Shown one piece after another: positions 1 through 11,288 of a stretch of DNA of 64,000 nt (within the stretch, counting starts at the first letter, position 1; the number at the start of each line of letters is the position of its first letter). The position numbers and the translations under genes are program-made. This stretch comes from Nocardioides lianchengensis (lineage in GTDB: Bacteria; Actinomycetota; Actinomycetes; Propionibacteriales; Nocardioidaceae). The DNA lies in contig NZ_FMZM01000001.1 in NCBI RefSeq assembly GCF_900101465.1, positions 496,001 to 560,000 on the forward strand, in the 5' to 3' direction. A model generated the notes under the pieces. That model was not told the DNA's origin and ran no database searches. It saw only the letters and a program-made list of their open reading frames with translations.

Positions 1-738
1 GATCAGCAGGCCGGCGCCGATGAGCACCGCGTCGATGAGGCTGACCAGCGCCTGGGTCCGGATGTAGCCGCCGAGGGTGCCCCACGACCGGCCCAGCACC
101 GCCTCGAGGTGGCCGCCGGCCCGCTCACCGGCGAGCCGGGAGGTCCAGGGCAGGAACTTCCGGCCGTCCTTCAGGAAGAGGAAGGTCAGCACCAGGGTGA
201 CCACGGTGGTGACCACGGCGTTGGTGGCCGCCCCGACGCCGGTGAGCACCCCGCCCGCGATCTGGTCGCCGCTGCTGGAGATCCGATCCTGGAGCGCCTG
301 GATCCCCGCGTCGACCTGGTCACGCGTCACGAAGTCGCTCGACTGCACCCAGTCCTGCAGCTTCTGGAGCCCGGCGGTGGCGTCGTCCACGATGTCGCCG
401 GCCTGCCCGGCCACCAGCGGCGCGAGCGCGAACCCCAGCGCGATCAACGCGGCCAGCGACCCGACCAGCACCGTGGCCGCCGCGAGCGCGGGGGGCAGGC
501 GCAGGCGCGACTCCAGCGCGCGGGCCGGCGGCTCGAGCACGGTGGTGACGATCAGCGCGAACAGCACCGGCAGCAGGATCGACCAGACCTCGCGGACCAC
601 CAGGCCGACGAGGACGGCACCGACGAAGACCAGGATCCATCGGCCGCTCCACGTGCTGACCGTGACGAGACCGCGGGAGAGGACCTCCCCGCGGGTCGGG
701 GTCGCGAGGTCGACCGGCCGGTGCTGGGGACTGTCCAT
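1..738 (-). CDS. AI-2E family transporter, C-terminus outside window
   Basis: Reads from an ATG at 738 leftwards through the window edge, giving the first 246 residues. Hydrophobic segments lie near residues 33-66 (two adjacent helices), 84-108 and 178-195, followed by the LFLKDGRKF segment typical of the AI-2E/PerM/TqsA permease family, in which a soluble stretch separates N- and C-terminal helix groups. The family includes autoinducer-2 exporters and Na+/H+ antiporters, so the substrate cannot be assigned. It starts 38 bp downstream of the pncB stop on the same strand and may be co-transcribed with it. Family assignment is by recognised sequence pattern; the missing half holds the most conserved region. 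Confidence 0.8.
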   Translation of the reverse strand, partial: MDSPQHRPVDLATPTRGEVLSRGLVTVSTWSGRWILVFVGAVLVGLVVREVWSILLPVLFALIVTTVLEPPARALESRLRLPPALAAATVLVGSLAALIALGFALAPLVAGQAGDIVDDATAGLQKLQDWVQSSDFVTRDQVDAGIQALQDRISSSGDQIAGGVLTGVGAATNAVVTTVVTLVLTFLFLKDGRKFLPWTSRLAGERAGGHLEAVLGRSWGTLGGYIRTQALVSLIDAVLIGAGLLI

Positions 739-776
739 CGGGCCAGCCTGTCAGTCACCTGTCTGGATGAGCGACC

Positions 777-2063
777 TCAAGCGAAGAGAGTCGGGATGAC
801 CGGGTCGCCCTTGGACATCTGCTGGGCGGCGACGGGCAGCTCGGCGCGGGAGAGGAGATGGCGCTTGCGGGCCTTCTCGAGGGACTCGCGACCGACCACC
901 TCGCCGTCGCGGACCAGCGGCACCAGCAGCGCGCGGTCGTCGCCGTCGTCCTCGGGCGGGGCGCCGATCCCGACGACCTCGGCCTCCGCCACGCCCTCGG
1001 GCGTACGACGCCGCAGCGCCCACTTGCGCCCGCCGATGGAGGTCTTGTCGACGCTCTTCTTGGCGACCGGCACCAGCGAGCCGTCGGCCCCCTCGCGGGC
1101 GACCAGCTTGTAGACGAACCCGCAGGTCGGGTGCCCGCTGCCGGTGACCAGCTGGGTGCCGACGCCGTACCCGTCGACGGGGGCGGCGGCGAGCGCGGCG
1201 ATGGCGTGCTCGTCGAGGTCGCTTGTCACCACGATCCGGGTGCCGGTCGCGCCCAGGGCGTCGAGCTCGGCGCGCACCTCGTGGGCGAGCACGGCCAGGT
1301 CACCGGAGTCCAGCCGGACCGCGCCCAGCTCCGGGCCCGCGACCTCGACGCCGAGGCGAACCGCCTCGCGGATGTCGTAGGTGTCGACGAGCAGCGTGGT
1401 GCCGCGGCCCAGCGACGAGACCTGCGCGCGGAACGCGTCGGCCTCGGTGTCGTGGAGCAGGGTGAAGCTGTGCGCGCTGGTGCCGGCGGTGGGGACGCCG
1501 TACCGCTGCCGGGCGGCGAGGTTGGACGACGTCGCGAAGCCGGCGACGTACGCCGCCCGCGCCGCCGCGACCGCCGCCTCCTCGTGGGTACGACGCGAGC
1601 CCATCTCGATGCAGGGCCGCTCCCCGGCGGCGGCGGTCATCCGCGAGGCGGCCGAGGCGATCGCGCTGTCGTGGTTGTAGATCGACAGCAGCAGGGTCTC
1701 CAGCAGCACCGCCTCGGCGAAGCTCGCCTCGACGACCAGCAGCGGGGAGTGCGGCAGGTAGACCTCGCCCTCGGGGTAGCCCCACACGTCGCCCGAGAAC
1801 CGGTACGACGCGAGCCACTCGCGGGTGGGCGCGTCGACGACGTCGGTCAGCACCTCCAGCACCTCCGCGTCGAAGCGGAACGCCTCGATCGCGTCGAGCG
1901 CACGTCCGACGCCCGCGACCACGCCGTACCGCCGGCCCTCGGGGAGCCGGCGCGGAAAGAGCTCGAAGACCGAGCGGCGGTGGGCGGTCCCCGAGCCGAG
2001 CGCGGCCTGGAGCATCGTCAGCTCGTAGTGGTCGGTGAGGAGGGCGGTGCTGGCGGTCGACAC
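777..2063 (-). CDS. pncB: Nicotinate phosphoribosyltransferase
   Basis: Cytoplasmic enzyme of NAD salvage: nicotinate + PRPP + ATP to nicotinate mononucleotide. 428 residues from the GTG at 2063, which begins [20 protein letters not shown], the conserved NAPRTase N-terminus (TDxYxLTM). The GTSAHSF segment carries the His that is phosphorylated in the family, and RLDSGDL and [10 protein letters not shown] are the usual phosphate-binding motifs. An upstream in-frame ATG at 2189 would add 42 unconserved residues and run into clpS, so the internal GTG is preferred. It is divergent from clpS with only 25 bp between start codons, the same arrangement as pncB1/clpS in M. tuberculosis. Confidence 0.95.
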   Translation of the reverse strand: MSTASTALLTDHYELTMLQAALGSGTAHRRSVFELFPRRLPEGRRYGVVAGVGRALDAIEAFRFDAEVLEVLTDVVDAPTREWLASYRFSGDVWGYPEGEVYLPHSPLLVVEASFAEAVLLETLLLSIYNHDSAIASAASRMTAAAGERPCIEMGSRRTHEEAAVAAARAAYVAGFATSSNLAARQRYGVPTAGTSAHSFTLLHDTEADAFRAQVSSLGRGTTLLVDTYDIREAVRLGVEVAGPELGAVRLDSGDLAVLAHEVRAELDALGATGTRIVVTSDLDEHAIAALAAAPVDGYGVGTQLVTGSGHPTCGFVYKLVAREGADGSLVPVAKKSVDKTSIGGRKWALRRRTPEGVAEAEVVGIGAPPEDDGDDRALLVPLVRDGEVVGRESLEKARKRHLLSRAELPVAAQQMSKGDPVIPTLFA

Positions 2064-2088
2064 GTGCCCAGTGTGCCAACATGGTGGC
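2064..2088. promoter_or_regulatory. Overlapping divergent leaderless promoters pncB/clpS
   Basis: The 25 bp between the two GTG start codons holds CACACT on the minus strand (2075-2070), 6 nt before pncB, and CAACAT on the plus strand (2077-2082), 6 nt before clpS. Both fit a relaxed -10 (xANNNT) at leaderless spacing. Any -35 contact for each gene would lie inside the other gene. Position and spacing are seen; promoter activity is inferred. Confidence 0.45.
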
Positions 2089-2382
2089 GTGTCCTCTGCC
2101 CCCGTCGAGGTCGAGCCGACCCTCACCCCGGACGAGATCACCCTCCGTGCCAACCCGTGGGTGACGATCGTGTGGAACGACCCGGTCAACCTGATGTCCT
2201 ACGTCAGCTACGTCTTCCAGAAGTACTTCGGCTACGACAAGAAGAAGGCCGAGAAGCTGATGATGGAGGTCCACGAGGACGGCAAGTCCGTGGTCAGCAC
2301 CGGCTCGCGCGAGGAGATGGAGCGCGACGTGCAGGCCATGCACGAGTACGGCCTCTGGGCCACGATGGAGAAGCAGGAGTGA
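2089..2382 (+). CDS. clpS: ATP-dependent Clp protease adaptor ClpS
   Basis: 97-residue adaptor that delivers N-degron substrates to the Clp ATPase (ClpC in actinobacteria). The core reads [15 protein letters not shown] ... [12 protein letters not shown] ... [12 protein letters not shown], with the Asn-Asp pair and the His of VHEDGK that line the N-terminal-residue pocket in the family. The GTG at 2089 is chosen because residues before it (to an ATG at 2035) are unconserved and would overlap pncB. It is followed after 7 bp by the DUF2017 gene, an arrangement common in actinobacteria. Confidence 0.95.
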   Translation: MSSAPVEVEPTLTPDEITLRANPWVTIVWNDPVNLMSYVSYVFQKYFGYDKKKAEKLMMEVHEDGKSVVSTGSREEMERDVQAMHEYGLWATMEKQE

Positions 2383-2389
2383 CGCACCC

Positions 2390-2977
2390 GTGAGCGGATT
2401 CCACCGCCACCTGCGCAGCCAGCGGATCATCGCGACGTTCTCGGGTCTCGAGGCCGACCTGCTGCGCACGCTGGCCTCGCAGCTGGTCGAGCTGCTGCGC
2501 AACGAGGCGGCGGTGCCGAACGACGACCGCGACCCGTTCGAGGCGCTGATGGACTTCTCCGGCCCGACCACCGAGCCGGAGGACCCGGTGCTCGCGCGGC
2601 TGTTCCCGACGGCGTACCCCCACGACGAGGAGGCCGCCTCGGAGTTCCGGCGCTTCACCGAGGGCGGGCTGCGCGACGGCAAGGCGGCCGCGGCGGTGGC
2701 GATCATCGACGGGCTCGAGGAGGCCGGCCTGCCGCCGGAGCTCAGCGAGGACGGGCTGGTGATCGACGTCGAGCTGGAGGAGGCGGAGGCCGAGGCCTGG
2801 ATGCGCTCCTTCACCGACCTGCGGCTCGCGCTGGCCACCCGCCTGGAGATCGAGGAGGGCGACGAGGAGTTCTGGTACTCGCTGCCCGACGACGACCCCC
2901 GCGCCCAGATCCACGACATCTACGAGTGGGTCGGCCTGCTGCAGGAGACCCTGGTCCAGGCCCTGATGGGCGACTGA
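2390..2977 (+). CDS. DUF2017 family protein
   Basis: 195-residue acidic, helical cytoplasmic protein starting at GTG 2390 (SGFHRHLRSQRIIATFSGLE). The sequence matches the DUF2017 family that sits next to clpS in actinobacteria (the position of Rv1332 in M. tuberculosis). A central hydrophilic segment and a C-terminal LATRLEIEEGDEEFW helix are visible; no catalytic motif is apparent. The 7-bp gap after clpS implies co-transcription and a possible link to ClpS-dependent proteolysis, but the molecular function is unknown. Confidence 0.85.
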   Translation: MSGFHRHLRSQRIIATFSGLEADLLRTLASQLVELLRNEAAVPNDDRDPFEALMDFSGPTTEPEDPVLARLFPTAYPHDEEAASEFRRFTEGGLRDGKAAAAVAIIDGLEEAGLPPELSEDGLVIDVELEEAEAEAWMRSFTDLRLALATRLEIEEGDEEFWYSLPDDDPRAQIHDIYEWVGLLQETLVQALMGD

Positions 2978-3122
2978 GCCGACCCGTCACTCAATGCCCT
3001 GATTCTCCGGCGTGTCCGGCAGCGACTGACGGCTCGATCAGCGGTACGACGCCGTCCGCTCAGCGAACCGTCGATCCGCGCCCGACACGCCGTGAAGGGC
3101 GGGCAGCAAGTGACGGGTCGGC
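2978..3122. repeat. 145-bp nested inverted-repeat element (MITE-like or structured RNA)
   Basis: Begins immediately after the DUF2017 stop. Outer arms GCCGACCCGTCACT (2978-2991) and AGTGACGGGTCGGC (3109-3122) are perfect 14-bp inverted repeats. Inside them CGGCGTGTCCGGC (from about 3010) pairs with GCCCGACACGCCG (about 3080-3092) with one mismatch, and AGCGG/CCGCT pairs near the centre. The whole element could fold into one long interrupted hairpin. It contains no plausible gene. It could be a terminator, a miniature transposon remnant or a structured RNA. Confidence 0.5.
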
Positions 3123-3163
3123 GGGGTGGTGCGGCGGGTGGTGGGGGTCCCTAGGGTGGGCGC

Positions 3164-3631
3164 ATGCCGATCCCGCCGTTCGTCGTCGAGCTCCGCAAGC
3201 TGGTCGGCACCCACGAGCTCTGGCTCCCCGCGGTGACCGCCGTCGTCGTGCACGAGGACCGGGTGCTGCTGACGCTCCGTGCCGACAACGGCCAGTGGGC
3301 GCCGATCACCGGCATCGTCGACCCGGGGGAGGAGCCCGGCGTCGCCGCCCGGCGCGAGGCGCTGGAGGAGACCGGCGTCGAGATCTCCGTCGACCGGCTC
3401 GCCTCGGTGAGCGCCAGCCCGCAGATCACCCACGCGAACGGCGACCTCGGCGTCTACCTCGACGTCACCTTCGCCTGCTCGTGGCTCTCCGGCGAGCCGC
3501 ATGCCGCGGACGACGAGAACACCGAGGTGCGCTGGTGGCCGGTCGACGACCTGCCGCCGATGAGCGAGTTCCTGAGCGCTCGGATCGAGGCGGCGCTCTC
3601 GGGCGAGGTCACGCCTCGCTTCGCCGTCTGA
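3164..3631 (+). CDS. NUDIX hydrolase
   Basis: 155 residues with a complete Nudix box at residues 50-72: G50-x5-E56-x7-R64-E65-x2-E68-E69-x-G71-V72, the Mg2+-binding and catalytic motif for hydrolysis of nucleoside diphosphates linked to another moiety. N-terminal LPAVTAVVVHEDRVLLTLRA forms the first strands of the fold. The real substrate is not predictable; ADP-ribose or 8-oxo-dNTP-type activity would be typical. The ATG at 3164 follows TAGGGT (3152-3157) by 6 nt, so the transcript is probably leaderless and independent of the clpS operon. Confidence 0.9.
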   Translation: MPIPPFVVELRKLVGTHELWLPAVTAVVVHEDRVLLTLRADNGQWAPITGIVDPGEEPGVAARREALEETGVEISVDRLASVSASPQITHANGDLGVYLDVTFACSWLSGEPHAADDENTEVRWWPVDDLPPMSEFLSARIEAALSGEVTPRFAV

Positions 3632-3674
3632 GACCGGTGCCCGTCGGGTCGTGCACTGCGCCTAGTCTGGAGCG

Positions 3675-4109
3675 GTGCTGACCCTCGACCAGGCGACCTA
3701 CGACGCCATCGTCGCGCACGCCAAGCGGGACCACCCCGACGAGGCGTGCGGCATCGTCGCCGGCCCCGAGGGCAGCGACCGTCCCGAGCGGTACGTCGAG
3801 ATGGTCAACGCGGCCGGCAGCCCGACGTTCTACGAGTTCGACTCCACGGACCTGTTCCAGCTCTACAAGGAGATGGACGCGAACGGCGAGGAGCCGGTGG
3901 TCGTCTACCACTCCCACACCGCGACCGAGGCCTACCCGAGCCGCACGGACATCGGCTTGGCGAGCGAGCCGAACGCCCACTACGTGCTGGTCAGCACGCG
4001 GGAGCACGGGAATAACGAGGGTCCCGTGGAGTTCAGGTCCTACAGAATCGTCGACGGCGAGGTGACCGAGGAAGAGGTCACCGTCGTCCCCGAGCTCAGC
4101 GCCCGCTGA
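3675..4109 (+). CDS. mec: JAMM/MPN metallopeptidase, CysO-cysteine hydrolase Mec
   Basis: 144-residue Mov34/MPN/PAD-1 protein. The zinc JAMM motif is complete: Glu23 (HPDEACG), His79-Ser-His81 (VVYHSHTATEAYPSRTD), Ser89 and Asp92. In M. tuberculosis Mec releases cysteine from the CysO-cysteine adduct made by CysM; the adjacent cysO and nearby cysM support the same role here. Because this CysO carries two residues after its Gly-Gly, the enzyme may also mature pro-CysO, as QbsD does for QbsE. GTG 3675 lies 6 nt after TAGTCT (3663-3668), a leaderless promoter pattern. Confidence 0.9.
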   Translation: MLTLDQATYDAIVAHAKRDHPDEACGIVAGPEGSDRPERYVEMVNAAGSPTFYEFDSTDLFQLYKEMDANGEEPVVVYHSHTATEAYPSRTDIGLASEPNAHYVLVSTREHGNNEGPVEFRSYRIVDGEVTEEEVTVVPELSAR

Positions 4110-4134
4110 GCAGAGCTACCAAGGAGCACCAGAC

Positions 4135-4413
4135 ATGGCCATCGAGGTCCGGATCCCCACCATCCTGCGCACCTACACCGGCGGCGAGAAGGCGGTCACC
4201 GCGGACGGGGCCAGCCTCAGCGCCCTGATCGACGACCTCGAGGCCGGCCACCCCGGCATCAAGGACCGCCTCATCGACAACGGGGACCTGCGCCGGTTCG
4301 TCAACGTCTACATCAACGACGAGGACGTGCGCTTCATCGGTGGCCTCGAGGCGACGCTGAAGGACGGCGACCAGGTCGTCGTCCTGCCGGCCGTCGCCGG
4401 CGGCGCGGTCTGA
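4135..4413 (+). CDS. cysO: Ubiquitin-like sulfur carrier CysO with a GG-Ala-Val C-terminus
   Basis: 92-residue MoaD/ThiS-family beta-grasp protein, strongly CysO-like (RIPTILRTYTGG ... RFVNVYINDEDVRF ... VVVLPAVAGG). In mycobacteria CysO ends exactly at Gly-Gly, is adenylated and thiocarboxylated, and donates sulfur to O-phosphoserine on CysM. Here Gly89-Gly90 is followed by Ala91-Val92 and TGA. The thiocarboxylate cannot form until these are removed, so a proteolytic maturation step is implied. It starts 25 bp after mec with an AAGGAG Shine-Dalgarno sequence, so mec and cysO are one transcription unit. Confidence 0.92.
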   Translation: MAIEVRIPTILRTYTGGEKAVTADGASLSALIDDLEAGHPGIKDRLIDNGDLRRFVNVYINDEDVRFIGGLEATLKDGDQVVVLPAVAGGAV

Positions 4414-4422
4414 GCTGATCGC

Positions 4423-7137
<2,715 letters not shown>

Positions 7138-7141
7138 CGTC

Positions 7142-7576
7142 GTGCGTGCGGTGGTCCAGCGGGTGCGCAGCGCCCGCGTGCTCGTGGCCGGCGAGGTGGT
7201 CGGGGCGATCGAGGAGCCCGGGCTGCTGGTCTACGTCGGCGTGACCCACGACGACGGGCCCGCCCAGGTGGCCTGGCTGGCCCGCAAGACCTGGGAGCTG
7301 CGGATCCTCCGCGACGAGCGGTCCGCCTCCGACGAGGGCGCCCCGGTGCTGGCGGTCAGCCAGTTCACGCTCTACGCCGACGCCCGCAAGGGCCGACGGC
7401 CCACCTGGCAGCGGGCCGCCCCGCGCCCCGTCAGCGAGCCCCTGTACGACGCCTTCTGCGCCGAGCTGGCGCGCCTCGGCGCCCGGGTCGAGCGCGGCGT
7501 CTTCGGCGCCGACATGCAGGTGGAGTCGGTCAACGACGGTCCGGTCACGCTGGTGCTGGAGTCGCCTCCGGCCTGA
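7142..7576 (+). CDS. dtd: D-aminoacyl-tRNA deacylase
   Basis: 144 residues, the usual DTD length. The two active-site motifs are present: SQFTLY at residues 73-78 and the Gly-cisPro motif NDGPVT at 131-136. The enzyme hydrolyses D-aminoacyl-tRNAs (and Gly-tRNAAla) in the cytoplasm, protecting translation. GTG 7142 starts 5 bp after the DUF3152 stop. The last 32 bp overlap the convergent histidine kinase gene. Confidence 0.95.
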   Translation: MRAVVQRVRSARVLVAGEVVGAIEEPGLLVYVGVTHDDGPAQVAWLARKTWELRILRDERSASDEGAPVLAVSQFTLYADARKGRRPTWQRAAPRPVSEPLYDAFCAELARLGARVERGVFGADMQVESVNDGPVTLVLESPPA

Positions 7577-9182
7577 GGGACCCGACCGCCAGCGGGAAGC
7601 GCGCCGTCACCGTGGTGCCGACCCGGGCCTCGCTGTGCATCGTCACGGTGCCGCGGTGCGCCTCGACGATCCGCCTCACGAGGCCGAGCCCGAGGCCGAG
7701 GCCCTGGACGGCACCGACCCGGGCGGCGTCGCCGCGCTGGAACCGGTCGAACGCGCGGTCCAGGTCGGCCGGCGCCATGCCGATGCCGGTGTCGGAGACG
7801 ACGAGGGCCGCGGTCCGTCCGTCCTGGACGACCCGCAGCCGGACGTCGCCGCCGGGCGGGGTGAACTTGGCGGCGTTGGACAGCAGCGCGTCGACCACGC
7901 GGGCCACCTGGTGGGGATCGACCGCGGCCGGCACGTCGTCGTCGAAGGAGCAGTGGAGGCGGACGCCGAGGTCCGCGCAGCGTCGCTGCCAGCGACCGGC
8001 CAGCGAGGCGACGAGGTCGCCGAGGTCGACCTCCTCCTCGCGGAGCTCGGGTCGGGAGTCGGCGGTGCTCAGGAGCTGGGCGACCCGCTCGCTCAGCTCC
8101 TCGGAGTTGCGCCGGATCGCGGCCATCGAGCGACGCAGCAGGGCGTCCTCGGGCGGGATCAGGGACTCGGCGACGTCGACGTACCCGACGATCGAGGTGA
8201 GCGGGGTGCGCAGCTCGTGGGTGACGGTGCCCAGGAACTGCTCCTGGCTGCGGCGGGCCCGGAACGACGTCGTCAGGTCGTGGCAGACGACGACGGTGCC
8301 GAGGACGGAGCCGTCCTGGTCATGCATCCGCCGGGCGTTCCACCCGACGGGGGTGAGGTCGTGCGGCGGTCCGAGCCACTCCAGGGTGTCCGGCACGTGC
8401 TCCTCGCTCGTCGCGCGACCGAGGACCTGCCGGTCGGGAGGCACCGGAGCGACGCCGTCCTGCTGCCACACCCGACGGCCCGGGAGATCGGGTCGCGCCA
8501 GGTCGTAGCCCCCGTTCTCACTGATCGCGCGGGCCAGCTCGTTGGCCGCCAGCAGCCGGCCGGCGGCGTCGTACACGATCACGCCGGAGCCGACCCCCTG
8601 CAGGACCGCCCGGCCGATCAGCTCGCGCCGGCGCGCGGCGCGCAGCTCGTCGTCCAGCCGGTGCCGGCGGTGGCGGAGCTCGGTGGCGGCCCGGTGCCCG
8701 AAGAACGCCAGGCCCGCGGTCTGCAGCTGCTGGAGGAGGAACCGGCCGACGTTCGCGGCGGTGCTCAGGGCCTCGGTCGAGGCCAGCACCGGCAGGGTGA
8801 AGACGACGAGGCCGCCCAGGCCGGCCACGACGATCCCGGCGCGACCGTGCGCGACCCCGAGCCACAGGGCGGGGACGACGACCAGGACGGCGAGGCCGGC
8901 CATCGTCGGCATCAGCTCGGCACGCAGCAGCGCGACCGCCAGCACGTCGAGGACGGGCACCAGTGCCGACCAGCCATCGGGAGCGCGGAACCGGTGCAGA
9001 CCCTCCAGCAGCACCGTGGCCAGGACGACGAGCACCCAGCCCGCCCAGAAGGTCGGCGCGGTCCGCGCGGCGGGCACCCCCACGACGACGCAGGTGGCGA
9101 CGACGACGGAGCTGACGGCGAAGAACCGCTGGGCGGACAGGCGGATCCGCACGGACTCCGGTTGCTGCTGCGTGAGCGCCAT
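7545..9182 (-). CDS. Membrane sensor histidine kinase with PAS-like domain (orphan)
   Basis: 545 residues. Hydrophobic segments at about 20-38, 46-60, 75-130 and 150-162 make a polytopic N-terminal sensor. A PAS-like region follows (about 190-300, [20 protein letters not shown]), then HisKA with His322 in [16 protein letters not shown] and an intact HATPase domain (N-box LLSNAAKF, G-boxes SDTGIGM and GLGLGLGLV). It should autophosphorylate His322. No response regulator gene is adjacent, so its partner is elsewhere. It overlaps dtd tail to tail by 32 bp. Confidence 0.9.
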   Translation of the reverse strand: MALTQQQPESVRIRLSAQRFFAVSSVVVATCVVVGVPAARTAPTFWAGWVLVVLATVLLEGLHRFRAPDGWSALVPVLDVLAVALLRAELMPTMAGLAVLVVVPALWLGVAHGRAGIVVAGLGGLVVFTLPVLASTEALSTAANVGRFLLQQLQTAGLAFFGHRAATELRHRRHRLDDELRAARRRELIGRAVLQGVGSGVIVYDAAGRLLAANELARAISENGGYDLARPDLPGRRVWQQDGVAPVPPDRQVLGRATSEEHVPDTLEWLGPPHDLTPVGWNARRMHDQDGSVLGTVVVCHDLTTSFRARRSQEQFLGTVTHELRTPLTSIVGYVDVAESLIPPEDALLRRSMAAIRRNSEELSERVAQLLSTADSRPELREEEVDLGDLVASLAGRWQRRCADLGVRLHCSFDDDVPAAVDPHQVARVVDALLSNAAKFTPPGGDVRLRVVQDGRTAALVVSDTGIGMAPADLDRAFDRFQRGDAARVGAVQGLGLGLGLVRRIVEAHRGTVTMHSEARVGTTVTARFPLAVGSLRPEATPAPA

Positions 9183-9257
9183 CGAGCTGGCCTTCCCGAG
9201 GAGGACTTCCGGTCCTGACCCTAGGACGTCCAGGCTCCGGGGATCAACGGGTGCGGA

Positions 9258-10292
9258 TCACCGCACCACGAGGTCGTGGCCGTCGTCGAACTCGCTGCCG
9301 GGCACGGCCGGCAGGCCGAGCAGGCCGGTCACCACGTTGGCCAGGTCGCCGTTGCGGACCGGCTGGCGGGCCGCGCCGTACGACGGCCGCCCGGTCCCGG
9401 GGTTCTGGCGCTGCGGGTTCATCGCGTAGAGGTCGCCGTGCGTCACGCCGCGTCCCCAGACCACGAAGGGGACCCGATAGTTGGCCAACCGCGTGCGGTC
9501 CGAGTGGTTCGCCCCGCGGCCGCCGTGGTCGGCGGTGAGCACGAGGCTGAGGTCCTCGGCGAGCTCGGGCCGGGCGTCGACCGTGCGCAGCAGGCGGCCG
9601 AGGATCCGGTCGGTGCGGGCGACCGCGTCGAGGTAGCGCCGGCCCATGAACCCGGAGGCGTGGCCGGCGACGTCGGGCAGGGCCAGGTGCAGGAAGACCA
9701 GCTCGCGGTCGCCGCGGACCAGCTCGGCCCGCGCGGCCCGGAGCAGCTTCACCGGGTCGGCGTCGATCGTGGTCCGGTCGACGGCCGCCGGCCAGGACCG
9801 GTCGAAGAGGCTGAACTTGGTCTTGCCGGCCAGCACGGCCGACTCGCCGCCGGCTCGGGCGACGACGGTGAACACCGAGGAGACCCGCTCGCCGGCCGCG
9901 CCGTGGACGGTGCGCCCTCGCAGGTCGTCGTTCCAGGTCACGCCGTGGCCACCCGTACGCCGGTCGATGCGCCGGCCCGTGACCATCGAGGTGTGGTTCG
10001 GCAGGGTGATCGTCAGCTCCCGCGACGAGCGAGCGTTGAGGGTGCCCGCCCCCTCGGCGAGCAGCCGATGCAGCGCCGGGGTGCGCTCGGGCCCGAGCCG
10101 GCGCAGCGCCGCGGGGTTCAGGCCGTCGACGGACACGGCCAGGACCCGGGCGCCGGACGCCACCCGTGCGGCGGCGGCCGGGGCCGGGCCGGCGTCGGCG
10201 CGGTCCGGGGCGGCGGTGGCGGGGCCGGGGACCGCCGCCCCGCCCGTGAGGGCGAGGGCGGCGGTCAGGACGAGTGCGGCGGGCGATCGCAT
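9258..10292 (-). CDS. Secreted alkaline-phosphatase-superfamily hydrolase (nucleotide pyrophosphatase/phosphodiesterase type)
   Basis: 344 residues with a signal peptide (AALVLTAALALTGGAAV). The metal ligands and nucleophile of the AP superfamily are seen: Asp56 in LAVSVDGLNP, Thr101 in TLPNHTSMVTGRR as nucleophile, and LTADHGGRGANHSD near 255 with Asp/His ligands. The sequence is closest to the type I phosphodiesterase/nucleotide pyrophosphatase branch, which cleaves phosphodiester or phosphomonoester substrates outside the membrane. It is transcribed toward the kinase gene and begins 28 bp from the end of qor2. Substrate not predictable. Confidence 0.82.
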   Translation of the reverse strand: MRSPAALVLTAALALTGGAAVPGPATAAPDRADAGPAPAAAARVASGARVLAVSVDGLNPAALRRLGPERTPALHRLLAEGAGTLNARSSRELTITLPNHTSMVTGRRIDRRTGGHGVTWNDDLRGRTVHGAAGERVSSVFTVVARAGGESAVLAGKTKFSLFDRSWPAAVDRTTIDADPVKLLRAARAELVRGDRELVFLHLALPDVAGHASGFMGRRYLDAVARTDRILGRLLRTVDARPELAEDLSLVLTADHGGRGANHSDRTRLANYRVPFVVWGRGVTHGDLYAMNPQRQNPGTGRPSYGAARQPVRNGDLANVVTGLLGLPAVPGSEFDDGHDLVVR

Positions 10293-10320
10293 CGGCCCAC
10301 CGTACGCGGGCGGGTCCCGG

Positions 10321-11178
10321 TCAGGAGCCGATGCCGCGCAGCGCGTCCGCGAGCGGCGTGGTGGGTCGGCCGATCAGCCGGGACAGGTCGCCGCTGCGGT
10401 CCTCGAGCGCCCCGGCCGCGATGCCGCGGTCGGAGTCGGCGAGCACCTGGGCGAAGCCCGCGGGCACACCGGCCGAGGTGAGGATCCCGGCGTACTCGTC
10501 GACCGGCAGGTCGGTGTAGCCGATCTCCTGGCCGGTCGCGGAGCCCAGCGCGGCGGCGTACTCGGCCATCGTGAAGGCCTCGTCGCCGGCGAGCTCGTAG
10601 ACCGCGCCGGCGTGCTCTCCGCCGGCCAGTACGGCGGCCGCCGCGGCCGCGAAGTCGGCGCGCGCGGCGGCGCTGACCCGACCGTCGCCGGCCGACCCGA
10701 CGACCTGGCCGGTGGCCAGCGCGGGAGCGGTGTTCTCGGTGTAGTTCTCCAGGTACCAGCCGTTGCGCAGGAAGGTGAACGGCACGCCGCTGGCCTTGAT
10801 CAGGTCCTCGGTCTCGCGGTGGTCGGCGGCCAGCAGCAGGTCGCTGGTGTCGGCCCGCAGGATGCTGGTGTAGCCGAGCAGGCCCACGCCGGCGCGCGCC
10901 GCCGCGTCCACCACGTTGCGGTGGTCGTCGACCCGGGAGCCGACGGCGTTGGAGGAGACCAGGACGGCACGGTCGACGCCGGCGAAGGCCGCGTCGAGCG
11001 AGTCGGGGTCGGTGTAGTCGGCCCGGCGGGTCTGCACCCCGAGGTCGGCCAGGTCGGCGATCTTGTCGAGGTCGCGGGCGGTGGCCACGATCTCGCCGGC
11101 GGGGACGCCGCGCTCGAGGAGCGCGAGGACGGTGAGGCGGCCGAGGTGGCCGGAGGTGCCGGTGACGAGGACGGTCAT
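10321..11178 (-). CDS. qor2: NmrA-like NAD(P)H:quinone oxidoreductase, QOR2 type
   Basis: 285 residues of the atypical SDR/NmrA family. The dinucleotide-binding motif is TGTSGHLG at residues 6-13. YTSILRAD, FLRNGWYLENY and YELAGDEAFTMAEYAAAL are typical of YtfG/QOR2-like quinone reductases, which reduce quinones with NADPH. It is divergent from an HxlR-family regulator with a single N-terminal cysteine, the layout of qor2/qorR in Corynebacterium glutamicum, where QorR represses qor2 until oxidised. The symbol rests on this analogy. Confidence 0.8.
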   Translation of the reverse strand: MTVLVTGTSGHLGRLTVLALLERGVPAGEIVATARDLDKIADLADLGVQTRRADYTDPDSLDAAFAGVDRAVLVSSNAVGSRVDDHRNVVDAAARAGVGLLGYTSILRADTSDLLLAADHRETEDLIKASGVPFTFLRNGWYLENYTENTAPALATGQVVGSAGDGRVSAAARADFAAAAAAVLAGGEHAGAVYELAGDEAFTMAEYAAALGSATGQEIGYTDLPVDEYAGILTSAGVPAGFAQVLADSDRGIAAGALEDRSGDLSRLIGRPTTPLADALRGIGS

Positions 11179-11254
11179 GGTGCGTGCCTTTCGGTGGGAT
11201 CAGGTGCGAACACCCGGCCCAACGGACGGCGCCGTCGGATACTTCCGAAAAGTT

Positions 11255-11279
11255 AGTACCCACTTTGAAGTGCGGTACT
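11255..11279. promoter_or_regulatory. Palindromic operator between qor2 and the HxlR regulator
   Basis: AGTACCCACTT (11255-11265), centre TG, then AAGTGCGGTACT (11268-11279): arms match except for one inserted base. The right arm overlaps TACTAT (11276-11281), a -10 placed 7 nt before the regulator GTG, and the left arm overlaps a TACTAA hexamer on the minus strand. A bound dimer would therefore block both promoters. The likely ligand is the adjacent HxlR/QorR protein. Confidence 0.6.
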
Positions 11280-11288
11280 ATCTCTCGG

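Noticed and set aside
7545..9182. Possibility that the kinase at 7545 is a pseudogene because it overlaps dtd
   Set aside because: All catalytic boxes are intact and tail-to-tail overlaps are common here (rdgB/BASS, GH18/spermidine-synthase-like).
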